A DNA stretch of 33,957 nt, taken from positions 1-33,957 of IMG/VR virus record IMGVR_UViG_3300008627_000030, one strand, 5' to 3'. Source of the DNA: a virus. Both the position numbers and the translations under genes were made by a program. This document shows, in pieces, positions 1 to 6,767 of the stretch. The notes under the pieces were generated by a model. That model did no database searches. It was given only the letters and a program-made list of their open reading frames with translations, and was not told the DNA's origin. Numbering within the stretch: the stretch's first letter is position 1; each line of letters begins with the position of its first letter.

Positions 1-966
1 ACCTGTTTGTGAGGACAACTGAAGTTTCCATGTATCAATATGTTTGAATTGTGTTTCTTTACCTAACCGTACTGTTTCAGATTCAAAGTTTTTTATTCGC
101 TTTGTATCTGCTACATTCATTGCCAAAATACCACCAGGTTTTAATCCATAGTAACAATTTTCTATAGTCATTCTTAAAAATCCTTCTACCCAAGCTTGAG
201 GATCAGGATATTTTTTATATGATTGTGTATCTTCTTCTGAATATTTTTCCCAATCAAAATAAGGTGGAGAAGTAAAACACAAATCTACACTGTTCTTATC
301 TGGTCTAAACTCCTCACTACCACATTTATGTAATTCTATTGTGCGGTTCTTATCTCCCCAAGCATCCTTTATCTGTTTCAATCCTTCAAAGGTTTCCGTA
401 CAAGGGTCAGTACCGATATAATTCACACCAGCAGCAATAGAGCCTAATAAACGACCACCATAACCACAACTCATATCCCAAGTTGTGCCAGCATCTGTAT
501 TGAATAAAGGTGAAGCCTTCTCTAAAAACTTATCATAAATTAATGCAGCAGCAGTAGGTCTAAAATTAGATACTGCTTGTGTGCCAGAATATCTACGGAG
601 TAATGATCGTAAATCTGAATCTGTTATATTATGATAATCTTTCTGATCCCAAAACGTACCTTCTAAAAGTTTTCTAATACCTTTCTTAAAGTGTTCTTCA
701 TCATTCCAAATCTCCATAGGAGTTTTCATTGTACCACATTCGATACCCCAATGATGAGGCATATAACTCCATGCAAGAGCAAGACCGTGTGTAGAAGCTC
801 CTACTCTTTTATGTTTAGGTTTAAACAAAGTAGACCTATCAAATCGAAGTAGTTTCCCAAACTCTTTCTTACGCCAATTATAATCTGTGGGATAATGTGG
901 AAAGCCTTTAGACTTTAACTCATCATATACACTATCAATTAATTGATCTGTTACTTGAATTGGCAT
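1..966 (-). CDS. DNA methyltransferase (amino-methyltransferase type), C-terminus cut by window edge
   Basis: Partial gene: 322 codons are read from the ATG at 966 to the window start with no stop. Motif I, the S-adenosylmethionine-binding loop, is DMSCGYGG at residues 164-171. The catalytic motif IV is TSPPY at 232-236, followed by FDWE. This motif order and the (S/T)PPY signature are those of N6-adenine or N4-cytosine DNA methyltransferases, not of cytosine-C5 enzymes. The first 160 residues match no domain I can name and may hold target recognition. The start codon lies inside the last codons of gp44 (16-base overlap), so translation is probably coupled to gp44. Likely role, inferred: modifying phage DNA against host restriction. 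No endonuclease partner is visible here. I cannot tell adenine from cytosine specificity from the sequence. Confidence 0.8.
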   Translation of the reverse strand, partial: MPIQVTDQLIDSVYDELKSKGFPHYPTDYNWRKKEFGKLLRFDRSTLFKPKHKRVGASTHGLALAWSYMPHHWGIECGTMKTPMEIWNDEEHFKKGIRKLLEGTFWDQKDYHNITDSDLRSLLRRYSGTQAVSNFRPTAAALIYDKFLEKASPLFNTDAGTTWDMSCGYGGRLLGSIAAGVNYIGTDPCTETFEGLKQIKDAWGDKNRTIELHKCGSEEFRPDKNSVDLCFTSPPYFDWEKYSEEDTQSYKKYPDPQAWVEGFLRMTIENCYYGLKPGGILAMNVADTKRIKNFESETVRLGKETQFKHIDTWKLQLSSQTG

Positions 967-1886
967 TGTGTCATTATCTCTGTTAAACAAGCTAATAGAT
1001 TAACTTCTGGATCTGCTACAAATGCAGAATAATATTGGTACTTACCCAACACTAATACTGCTGCAGGAATACTAGAAGGCTCCATATACTCATACAATTT
1101 TTCATATATCTTTCTAAACACTTTCACAGGATCATTATCTATATTGTCTACTACCCATTTACGAACTTTGCTGAATTCTTTATTCTTTAAATGTTTCATC
1201 AACTCTTTCAAATTGACTTCAGCAATGTTTACGAGAATACCAGAATCAATTGTACCACCAACACTGTATCTCTGCAATTCATTCAACACTCTCCGCCAAT
1301 CCGGAAAATGTTTCATAATTAATTCGGCAATTACAGCATCTTCAAAACCTATATTTTCAGATTTAAGGATATCTTCCACTCTAGACATAAATTGAGAAGC
1401 TAAAATAGCCTTATTACCATTTATCTTAAATTCTACAACTGAACATCGAGAATGTAACGGTTCGATAATTCTATTCTTATAATTGCAAGTAAAAATAAAC
1501 CGACAGTTACGATGGAATTCTTCAATGAATCCTCGTAATGCCGGTTGTGTAGATTGTGGATTAAGATAGTCTGCTTCATCAAGAATAACTACTTTACTAC
1601 CACCTTGCAACGATACAGTCGATGCAAATGTTTTAATTTTATTTCTTAATACATCAATACCAGATTCTTCTGATCCATTAATTATTATATAATCACAATG
1701 TAATTCTTCACATAAGGCACGAGCAACTGTAGTTTTACCTACACCAGAACCACCAGACAAAAGGAGATTAGGAATCTCCTTCTGACCAACAAATTCTAAA
1801 AAAGTATTTTTAATTGACTCGGGAAGAATACAATCAGCTATCGTTTTCGGTCGATACTTCTCCACCCACAGGAATGTTTCTCTCAT
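951..1886 (-). CDS. 44: Sliding-clamp loader ATPase, large subunit (gp44)
   Basis: AAA+ ATPase that opens and loads the gp45 sliding clamp onto primer-template junctions for the phage DNA polymerase. Walker A is GGSGVGKT (residues 45-52), Walker B is LDEAD (DEAD at 103-106), and the SRC arginine-finger motif is at 146-148. The N-terminal WVEKYRPKTI matches the conserved EKYRP start of clamp loaders. Length is 311 residues, against 319 in T4. The ATG at 1886 was chosen because GGAG lies 6 bases upstream; an in-frame GTG at 1898 would add four residues. The start overlaps the zinc-ribbon gene by 53 bases and the end overlaps the methyltransferase start by 16. T4 and cyanophages usually have gp62, the small loader subunit, next; it is not recognisable here. 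Confidence 0.96.
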   Translation of the reverse strand: MRETFLWVEKYRPKTIADCILPESIKNTFLEFVGQKEIPNLLLSGGSGVGKTTVARALCEELHCDYIIINGSEESGIDVLRNKIKTFASTVSLQGGSKVVILDEADYLNPQSTQPALRGFIEEFHRNCRFIFTCNYKNRIIEPLHSRCSVVEFKINGNKAILASQFMSRVEDILKSENIGFEDAVIAELIMKHFPDWRRVLNELQRYSVGGTIDSGILVNIAEVNLKELMKHLKNKEFSKVRKWVVDNIDNDPVKVFRKIYEKLYEYMEPSSIPAAVLVLGKYQYYSAFVADPEVNLLACLTEIMTQCQFK

Positions 1887-2028
1887 TTTGTTCTCCACAC
1901 CATGGACAATACCAATTTTGTTTATCTATAACTTTAGAATACTGTCCAGTAAATTCTGTTGCAATACTCCACCAACCACTACATTTATTACAAGAGAAGT
2001 GGTGAAGGATTTCCATACTATTACTCAT
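1834..2028 (-). CDS. Small zinc-ribbon protein between gp45 and gp44
   Basis: A 64-residue protein with two CxxC knuckles, C13/C16 (CNKC) and C41/C44 (CPWC), separated by 24 residues. This is the layout of a zinc ribbon. Its ATG overlaps the gp45 stop (ATGAGTAA), so it is probably translated by coupling to gp45. An alternative ATG lies four codons later. Its 3' end runs 53 bases into the start of gp44, so that segment would be coding in two frames. The second CxxC and its neighbours are conserved-looking, but the tail after residue 50 is acidic and featureless. The function is unknown. Position suggests a role with the replication clamp and loader, or in transcription; this is inference only. 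Confidence 0.7.
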   Translation of the reverse strand: MSNSMEILHHFSCNKCSGWWSIATEFTGQYSKVIDKQNWYCPWCGEQNERNIPVGGEVSTENDS

Positions 2029-2683
2029 TTGGTTGTTCCAAAGCTATCCAATAATCAATAGGTTTATCTTGATTATTCCAATGAGAAACTAAAGCTGTTG
2101 TAGAAACATCAACATTATAATTTCCAGGAATCATTTTAAGATTTTCAATCTTATAATTGAACTGAAATACTTTATCACCTTCATGTTCCCATGATTCTTC
2201 AAATTGATTTGATGTTGTATTTTTCAAATCTGTTACTGCCATAGTAACACCTTCAGATGTTCCTGTAAAAACTAAATCAGGCAATTGCATTACAGCTGAT
2301 GCCTTTGTAACATTCGCCATAGCTTCTTTTGTCACTTGAAATGAAACATCTGTTTCTGGTGCATTAAAAGTTTCTGGTGGAGTCACCAATATAGATGGAT
2401 CGGAAAAGAAATATGAAATTTTAGATAATCCGCCCCTAATTGTTAAATAATTTTCGTTACTAAACTCTAATTCTGGATCTTTTGCTAAAGTCAAAACTCC
2501 AAGAAATTCATTTAAATCGTAAATGCCAAATCCTTTTGGAAAAGACTCTGCAATATCTGCTTCACCTAAAATATTTTTCATGGTAGACATGGTTCTAACC
2601 TTGTTACCTTCTTTAATTAAAATATTTTGATTAATGCTTGAAAAATTTTTCAATACATCAATCGTTTCATTACTTAATTTCAT
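2021..2683 (-). CDS. 45: DNA polymerase sliding clamp (gp45)
   Basis: Trimeric sliding clamp that tethers the phage polymerase to DNA. In T4 it also activates late transcription together with gp55 and gp33. The N-terminus MKLSNETIDVLKNF closely follows the T4 gp45 start, and the length (220 residues) matches the T4 protein (228). The ATG at 2683 was chosen over an in-frame start six codons upstream because AGGAG sits 7 bases before it and T4 homology begins there. The start overlaps the DUF3310-like gene by 14 bases, and the stop overlaps the zinc-ribbon start. Because gp55 and T4-like late promoters are both present, the clamp probably couples replication to late transcription here as well. 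Confidence 0.95.
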   Translation of the reverse strand: MKLSNETIDVLKNFSSINQNILIKEGNKVRTMSTMKNILGEADIAESFPKGFGIYDLNEFLGVLTLAKDPELEFSNENYLTIRGGLSKISYFFSDPSILVTPPETFNAPETDVSFQVTKEAMANVTKASAVMQLPDLVFTGTSEGVTMAVTDLKNTTSNQFEESWEHEGDKVFQFNYKIENLKMIPGNYNVDVSTTALVSHWNNQDKPIDYWIALEQPNE

Positions 2684-2978
2684 CTTCACTCTCCTGCTCA
2701 TGTATGTGGAGCATCATAATACCATAATGTAAAATCTTCATAAGGTCATCTTTATTCTTGCCACCTTTACGGCCATATCGTTGAGCATACTTTAAAATGT
2801 TGCCCATACAAAATCCCGAACCATGACCACATTCTTCAATGAACTCCATGGCTTGAAATCTATTTTTTGAATAATGTAACTGATAGGTGCTATCAATATA
2901 CGTTCTCAATTCTTTTAATGATTTGTTTTCACTAAATTTATAAAAATTTTCTGGAATTTTTGTCACTTTCATATTCAT
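2670..2978 (-). CDS. DUF3310-like small protein
   Basis: A 102-residue protein whose C-terminal half reads FCMGNILKYAQRYGRKGG, followed by DDLMKILHYG. This fits the pattern FCxGNxxKYxxR...K.G...DLxKxxxY of the DUF3310 family, common in phages and including a T7 gp1.7-like group. The biochemical role is uncertain; a nucleotide-kinase activity is known for T7 gp1.7 only. The start is ambiguous: ATG at 2978 or at 2972. AAAGGTG lies about 8-9 bases before the first. A strong sigma70-like promoter sits directly upstream, with its -10 almost touching the ATG. The gene leads the gp45-zinc ribbon-gp44-methyltransferase cluster. An in-frame upstream extension to 3026 runs through the terminator and promoter and is unlikely to be coding. 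Confidence 0.75.
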   Translation of the reverse strand: MNMKVTKIPENFYKFSENKSLKELRTYIDSTYQLHYSKNRFQAMEFIEECGHGSGFCMGNILKYAQRYGRKGGKNKDDLMKILHYGIMMLHIHEQESEDEIK

Positions 2979-2979
2979 A

Positions 2980-3008
2980 ATGATAACACCTTTTTCAGCA
3001 TTTGTCAA
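2980..3008 (-). promoter_or_regulatory. Sigma70-like promoter before DUF3310-like gene
   Basis: Read on the minus strand, TTGACA (3008-3003) is followed by a 17-base spacer and TATCAT (2985-2980). That is a perfect -35, optimal spacing and a 5/6 match to the -10. It lies just after the Hsp20 terminator, a logical place for an early promoter driving the clamp cluster. The -10 ends only one base before ATG 2978, so transcription would begin near 2973. Either the mRNA is leaderless from ATG 2972, or the promoter mainly serves gp45 and the genes after it. Confidence 0.6.
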
Positions 3009-3009
3009 T

Positions 3010-3037
3010 AATAAATGGGGCGGCATTGCACCGCCCC
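3010..3037 (-). terminator. Terminator after Hsp20 gene
   Basis: A perfect 7-bp GC stem, GGGGCGG (3017-3023) with CCGCCCC (3031-3037), encloses a 7-base loop. On the minus strand it is followed by ATTTATTATT, an imperfect U-rich tail. It lies 18 bases after the Hsp20 stop and just before the next promoter. Confidence 0.75.
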
Positions 3038-3054
3038 ACAGCGAAGATCAATAA

Positions 3055-3504
3055 TTATTTAATCTTCAGTAATCGAGGCTTTTTCTCCTCGGGAATAATA
3101 CGCTCTAGAGTAATCTTGAGCATACCTTTTTCCATCTTGGCATCGTTTACTACGATGTCATCAGCCATCGTCCACTTACGAGTAAACTGACGAAATGAGA
3201 TACCTCGATGCAAAAGTTCACCACCATCTTCATCCTTCTTTTCTTTTGTACGAACTGTCAGGACGCCATTTGCAATTTCAACTTCAAGATCATCCTTGCT
3301 AAGACCTGCAAGGGCGATTTCAATGATAAAATTGGAGTCTCCTTCCTTACGAATATTGTAAGGTGGGAACCCAGTTGATTGCATTTGATGTGATGCATAG
3401 TCTTGTAACCGGTCAAAGACCCGGTCAAATCCTACTGCATAAGGGGTGAATAAATTTCGATCAAACTGATCGAATACGTTTGCTAGTGCTGTGCTTGTAA
3501 CCAT
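3055..3504 (-). CDS. Small heat-shock protein, Hsp20/IbpA family
   Basis: A 149-residue alpha-crystallin-type chaperone that holds unfolding proteins in a refoldable state. The alpha-crystallin domain spans about residues 47-140 and contains the typical strand IEIALAGLSKDDLEVEI and the later GMLKITLERIIPEEKKP. The last part carries the canonical GxLxIxLxR motif. Hsp20 genes are known from many marine T4-like phages, where they are thought to help virion assembly or protect phage proteins. The start at 3504 has a strong ribosome-binding site (AGGAGG, 8 bases upstream). It is preceded by a TATAAATA late promoter at 3569-3576 and a hairpin in the leader, and followed by a terminator. It therefore looks like an independently transcribed late gene. 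Confidence 0.93.
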   Translation of the reverse strand: MVTSTALANVFDQFDRNLFTPYAVGFDRVFDRLQDYASHQMQSTGFPPYNIRKEGDSNFIIEIALAGLSKDDLEVEIANGVLTVRTKEKKDEDGGELLHRGISFRQFTRKWTMADDIVVNDAKMEKGMLKITLERIIPEEKKPRLLKIK

Positions 3505-3542
3505 TTTAATTTCCTCCTATTTAGCAAGGTTTACACTACTAC

Positions 3543-3563
3543 AGAAGTCCCGAAGGCACTTCT
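3543..3563 (-). promoter_or_regulatory. Leader hairpin with UUCG loop before Hsp20
   Basis: On the minus strand AGAAGT-G-CC, loop TTCG, GG-ACTTCT forms an 8-bp stem with one bulged G and a UUCG tetraloop. It begins 5 bases after the TATAAATA element, so it would sit at the very 5' end of the hsp20 mRNA. No U-run follows, which argues against a terminator and for a 5' stabilising structure. Confidence 0.5.
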
Positions 3564-3568
3564 ACTTC

Positions 3569-3576
3569 TATTTATA
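3569..3576 (-). promoter_or_regulatory. Late promoter (TATAAATA) for Hsp20
   Basis: Exact TATAAATA on the minus strand, the T4 late -10 octamer recognised by gp55. It overlaps the TAA stop of the gene at 3572-3919 and lies 65 bases upstream of the hsp20 ATG. Confidence 0.75.
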
Positions 3577-3919
3577 ACCAAAACCAGATTATAATTAGAA
3601 TAAAAATCCAAAAGCCCTTATTTTTTATTAATTCTCTAAGCTGGGCATAGAGTTTCAATTTATTCATATTACCACATTCAAAATTTATTCTCGCTGCTCG
3701 GAGCAATTCTTCACGGACTATTGGGGGTAATTTCTGTTTGCCTACAGATATCCATTCCGTAAACGGTTTTTTTATTTCCTCTACTTGTTTTTTTGAAAAT
3801 ACTTGTGCATATGCAGTATTATATACATCTTTAAGTGAGCATTTTTCACAATAAGCTATTAAGCCTACTAAATCTGCATTAGACATCATTGTAAAATTTG
3901 GTTCAACTTTTGGTAACAT
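3572..3919 (-). CDS. Hypothetical protein with C-terminal membrane anchor
   Basis: A 115-residue protein I do not recognise. Residues 1-95 are soluble-looking and charged, with two cysteines at CEKC. The last ~18 residues (GFWIFILIIIWFWL) are a strongly hydrophobic segment ending at the stop, preceded by a basic stretch (ELIKNKG). This is the layout of a tail-anchored membrane protein with its N-terminus in the cytoplasm. The start ATG at 3919 lies one base after the stop of the upstream oxygenase gene, and a second candidate start (MM) lies ten codons in. As last gene of the gp55-gp47-gp46 operon it is likely expressed with them. A lysis or membrane-targeting role is possible but unsupported. 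Confidence 0.6.
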   Translation of the reverse strand: MLPKVEPNFTMMSNADLVGLIAYCEKCSLKDVYNTAYAQVFSKKQVEEIKKPFTEWISVGKQKLPPIVREELLRAARINFECGNMNKLKLYAQLRELIKNKGFWIFILIIIWFWL

Positions 3920-3920
3920 A

Positions 3921-4517
3921 TTAGGTTCTTTTAATATTAAAATTTATTATTATTCTAACTTTCTCATCGGTTTGTGTAGTTCCATAATGTTCACACGTTC
4001 CATCAAATGCTACTAATTGATTCGCTTTTGATTTTATTACTCTATCACCTACAACAGTAGTACCATTATTTTCATTAACATGATATACTATTGTAACATA
4101 AGTTTCTGGCCTTGTCAACTCTGGATAGTCGGTATGTGTTCCTATAGCCTCAGACTTTCCTGTCCTTGTATACATATTAGCCTTAATTCTTAACACCCCT
4201 ATAGGGTTGGGAAAGGCAAAAGTTTGTTGCATTTTAAACAATACAGGTTTCATATATTCCTCCATATATGGAGACATTACAGTTTGAGAAACCTCTGGTA
4301 CCTCTGTCGATCCTGGTTCACCCCCAAATTCTTGAAGAAAACAATGCACAAACATGAAATTATCATCTTTAGGAATACCTGTATCTTGACCCTTTTCATT
4401 AAAATATGTTGATGTAGGAGTAATGTAATACCAATCAAAATGGTTTGATAAACACAAACCTTGTATTTTTTCATGTAAGTTCTTATCTAGATAATTTTCA
4501 ATAACTTGTAGTTTCAT
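3921..4517 (-). CDS. 2-oxoglutarate/Fe(II)-dependent oxygenase
   Basis: A 198-residue protein with the double-stranded beta-helix signature of 2OG-Fe(II) oxygenases. The metal triad is H128-x-D130 (GTHTDYP) and H177 (CEHYG), and R188 (KVRIIINFN) is the expected 2-oxoglutarate-binding arginine, 11 residues after the distal histidine. Enzymes of this superfamily use O2 and 2-oxoglutarate to hydroxylate a substrate; they are frequent in marine T4-like phages and their substrates are mostly unknown. The gene overlaps the deformylase 3' end by 20 bases and is followed after one base by the tail-anchored protein. It is of a different subtype from the four oxygenase-like genes at 6768-9349, with an HxD rather than HxH-type first motif. 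Confidence 0.85.
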   Translation of the reverse strand: MKLQVIENYLDKNLHEKIQGLCLSNHFDWYYITPTSTYFNEKGQDTGIPKDDNFMFVHCFLQEFGGEPGSTEVPEVSQTVMSPYMEEYMKPVLFKMQQTFAFPNPIGVLRIKANMYTRTGKSEAIGTHTDYPELTRPETYVTIVYHVNENNGTTVVGDRVIKSKANQLVAFDGTCEHYGTTQTDEKVRIIINFNIKRT

Positions 4518-5037
4518 TCCTTTTTCTAGCTCTCTTTAATTTTTTCAATTCTCTTTTAGCTTGTTCTAGATGATATCTATCAGCTCGTTTTAGAAAAGTT
4601 ATACCATTAAGATGATCTATTTCATGCTGTAAAATTCTAGATGTCATTCCAGCAAATTTTTCATAACACCTTTTGCCCTTTTCATTATCCCATGTCAGTA
4701 CGATATACTGTGGTCGTTTAACCTTAATAAACAATCCTGGATAACTTAAACAACCTTCAATCATTAAACTAACTTCATCTGAAACTTCTGTGATTTCAGG
4801 ATTAAAAAACGCTTGGTTAAAATCTCCAGCATCTTCTTCTGACATTCCACCAATACCCATAACTAATACTTGAGTATTAATACCTACTTGTGGAGCAGCC
4901 AATCCCACACCCCTACCTTCTTTTCTTATTTTCTGCAATCCATCAACCAACTCTTTTGGTTTTATAATAGGATTATCAAAATCAAATCTATCACATTTAA
5001 CCGATAATATTGGATCATATTCACTTACTAATTTCAT
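4498..5037 (-). CDS. def: Peptide deformylase
   Basis: Removes the N-formyl group from nascent proteins. All three diagnostic motifs are present: GVGLAAPQ (residues 43-50, motif GxGxAAxQ), EGCLSYP (94-100, metal ligand C96) and QHEIDH (137-142, metal ligands H138 and H142, catalytic E139). At 179 residues it is slightly longer than typical phage deformylases, because of a lysine/arginine-rich tail after residue 150. Its ATG overlaps the gp46 stop (ATGA), and AAGGA lies upstream, so it is coupled to gp46. Phage deformylases are well known in marine cyanophages and may support high-rate synthesis of particular host or phage proteins during infection. Confidence 0.96.
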   Translation of the reverse strand: MKLVSEYDPILSVKCDRFDFDNPIIKPKELVDGLQKIRKEGRGVGLAAPQVGINTQVLVMGIGGMSEEDAGDFNQAFFNPEITEVSDEVSLMIEGCLSYPGLFIKVKRPQYIVLTWDNEKGKRCYEKFAGMTSRILQHEIDHLNGITFLKRADRYHLEQAKRELKKLKRARKRNETTSY

Positions 5038-6749
5038 GTTGTCATCCTTGTAAAATTTTGTATCTTTTCAAATCTAATCAGACTGTCAAACTTATCTACA
5101 TTCAAATCTGACTTATGACTGATTAAAAATACATTCTCGTTGCTTAAAGTATTCAGTATCTTTAAGAACTCATCTGTACCATTCACATCTAAACTGCTAT
5201 CGAATATCTCATCCAATATCAATAGATTGGTATTGGTACTGTTTTTCATCTTAGCTATCTGTCTCCATGTAAAGAGTAAGGCCAAGTCTATTCTCATCTT
5301 CTCACCTTCACTAAAGTTCGCATAAGCAAACTCATCTCTGTAACGTGACTTTATCTTTTCATTAAACTGATCGTCTAATTCAAACTTAACTTGAAACTCT
5401 AACTGATTCAAATAACTGTTTACCAACTTATTCATTATCGGCAAATATTTTTTAATGATCTTCGTTTTAATACCGGAGTCCTGAAGCAACTGCTTCGCAA
5501 TCATGAGGTAGTTGGCTTGATCTTGGATCTTTTCTTTCTCTTTCTTAATCCGTTTTGTATCTTCACGGAACTCCTGTAACCGTGTCTTATCTTCTTCAAG
5601 AAAAGTTCCGGCCTTCTTTATATCATTTATCTGTCTCACTATCTGTTGATTGAAATCCATAATAGATTCTATAGATGCTGTTTTCTTTGCGGTATCAACT
5701 TCATGTTCTCTGTTATCATTAGCTGCCGTTTCATACAATTTTATTCTAGCATCCATCTCTTTCAACTGTTCATCTAAACGTACCAAAGAACAGGCAGTAG
5801 TAATCATTTTATCAGTACGCTCTTCTATAGCCTTACTCTTAAACTCCTCATCTATATGTTGTTTACAGGTTGGACAAGTATTATTTTCCTGAAAAAATTT
5901 TATATCATTTTTAGCCGTGTTCGATTTAAGATCCATCTTATATTTGATGTTATTCAGTTCAGACCTATCACCTTCCAATTTCTTTTGTTTAGGTAACACA
6001 TCTGTTTCCCACTCTGTTATTAATTCCTTTAAATAATATATTTCCTTCTCCAACAGTATCATATCGTCTTGGTTTTTCTTTACCTTCTTCTCTAAAGATT
6101 TAAGAGATATATTAGAGGCTTTTTTTGCTTCTGCAATCTTATCATTCTGTAAATTAATTTTATGTTCTAATAATTCATTCTCATAAGAAATATCTTTAGA
6201 CTTTTCCTTATTTTCTTTAATTCTATATTTGAGTAAAACATTCATCAATGAAAAAACTTTGATATCTAAAATTTCTTCTACCACTTCTCTACGAGCAGCA
6301 GCTGTTAATTGCATAAAAGGAATAAAAGACGATGACCCAAGTATAACTACCTGAGTAAATGATCTATGATTCAATTTAAGTATATTGTTTTCTAAATGTT
6401 TTTGATAATCTCTGGCTGAAGCATCTTGATTTAATAACTTATCATCTATATAAATTTCAAATTTATTAGGTTTAATACCTCGGCGTATTAAAAATTTCTT
6501 GCGACCGATATTAAAATGTACATCCACCAAACAATCACGACCATTGACAGTATTCACCAACTGATCTTTCTTAATACGCCTAAAAGGTTTACCAAATAAA
6601 CCAAACGTCAATGCATCTAATACTGTAGACTTACCACTTCCATTGTCACCTATTATAAGTGTAGAAGGAGATTTATCTAAAGTTATTTCTATAGGAGTAT
6701 TTCCTGTTGACAAAAAGTTTTGCCATATTACAGATTTAAATACTATCAT
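5034..6749 (-). CDS. 46: Recombination endonuclease subunit gp46 (SbcC/Rad50-like ATPase)
   Basis: ATPase subunit of the gp46/gp47 complex, the phage equivalent of Rad50/Mre11. It resects DNA ends for recombination-dependent replication and helps degrade host DNA. Counting from a GTG three codons upstream of the start given here, Walker A is GDNGSGKST (37-45), the zinc hook is CPTC (295-298) between long coiled coils, the ABC signature is FSEGE (482-486) and Walker B is LLILDE (512-517). Length (571) matches T4 gp46 (560). The ATG at 6749 was preferred over the upstream GTG, with GAGTGG as a modest ribosome-binding site. Unusually, four oxygenase-like genes separate it from gp47, its obligate partner. 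Confidence 0.96.
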   Translation of the reverse strand: MIVFKSVIWQNFLSTGNTPIEITLDKSPSTLIIGDNGSGKSTVLDALTFGLFGKPFRRIKKDQLVNTVNGRDCLVDVHFNIGRKKFLIRRGIKPNKFEIYIDDKLLNQDASARDYQKHLENNILKLNHRSFTQVVILGSSSFIPFMQLTAAARREVVEEILDIKVFSLMNVLLKYRIKENKEKSKDISYENELLEHKINLQNDKIAEAKKASNISLKSLEKKVKKNQDDMILLEKEIYYLKELITEWETDVLPKQKKLEGDRSELNNIKYKMDLKSNTAKNDIKFFQENNTCPTCKQHIDEEFKSKAIEERTDKMITTACSLVRLDEQLKEMDARIKLYETAANDNREHEVDTAKKTASIESIMDFNQQIVRQINDIKKAGTFLEEDKTRLQEFREDTKRIKKEKEKIQDQANYLMIAKQLLQDSGIKTKIIKKYLPIMNKLVNSYLNQLEFQVKFELDDQFNEKIKSRYRDEFAYANFSEGEKMRIDLALLFTWRQIAKMKNSTNTNLLILDEIFDSSLDVNGTDEFLKILNTLSNENVFLISHKSDLNVDKFDSLIRFEKIQNFTRMTT

Positions 6750-6767
6750 ATAAACCACTCAGTATGT

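Noticed and set aside
2979-3026. N-terminal extension of the DUF3310-like gene to 3026
   Set aside because: It would run through the Hsp20 terminator stem and the TTGACA promoter, and the added residues match nothing in the family.
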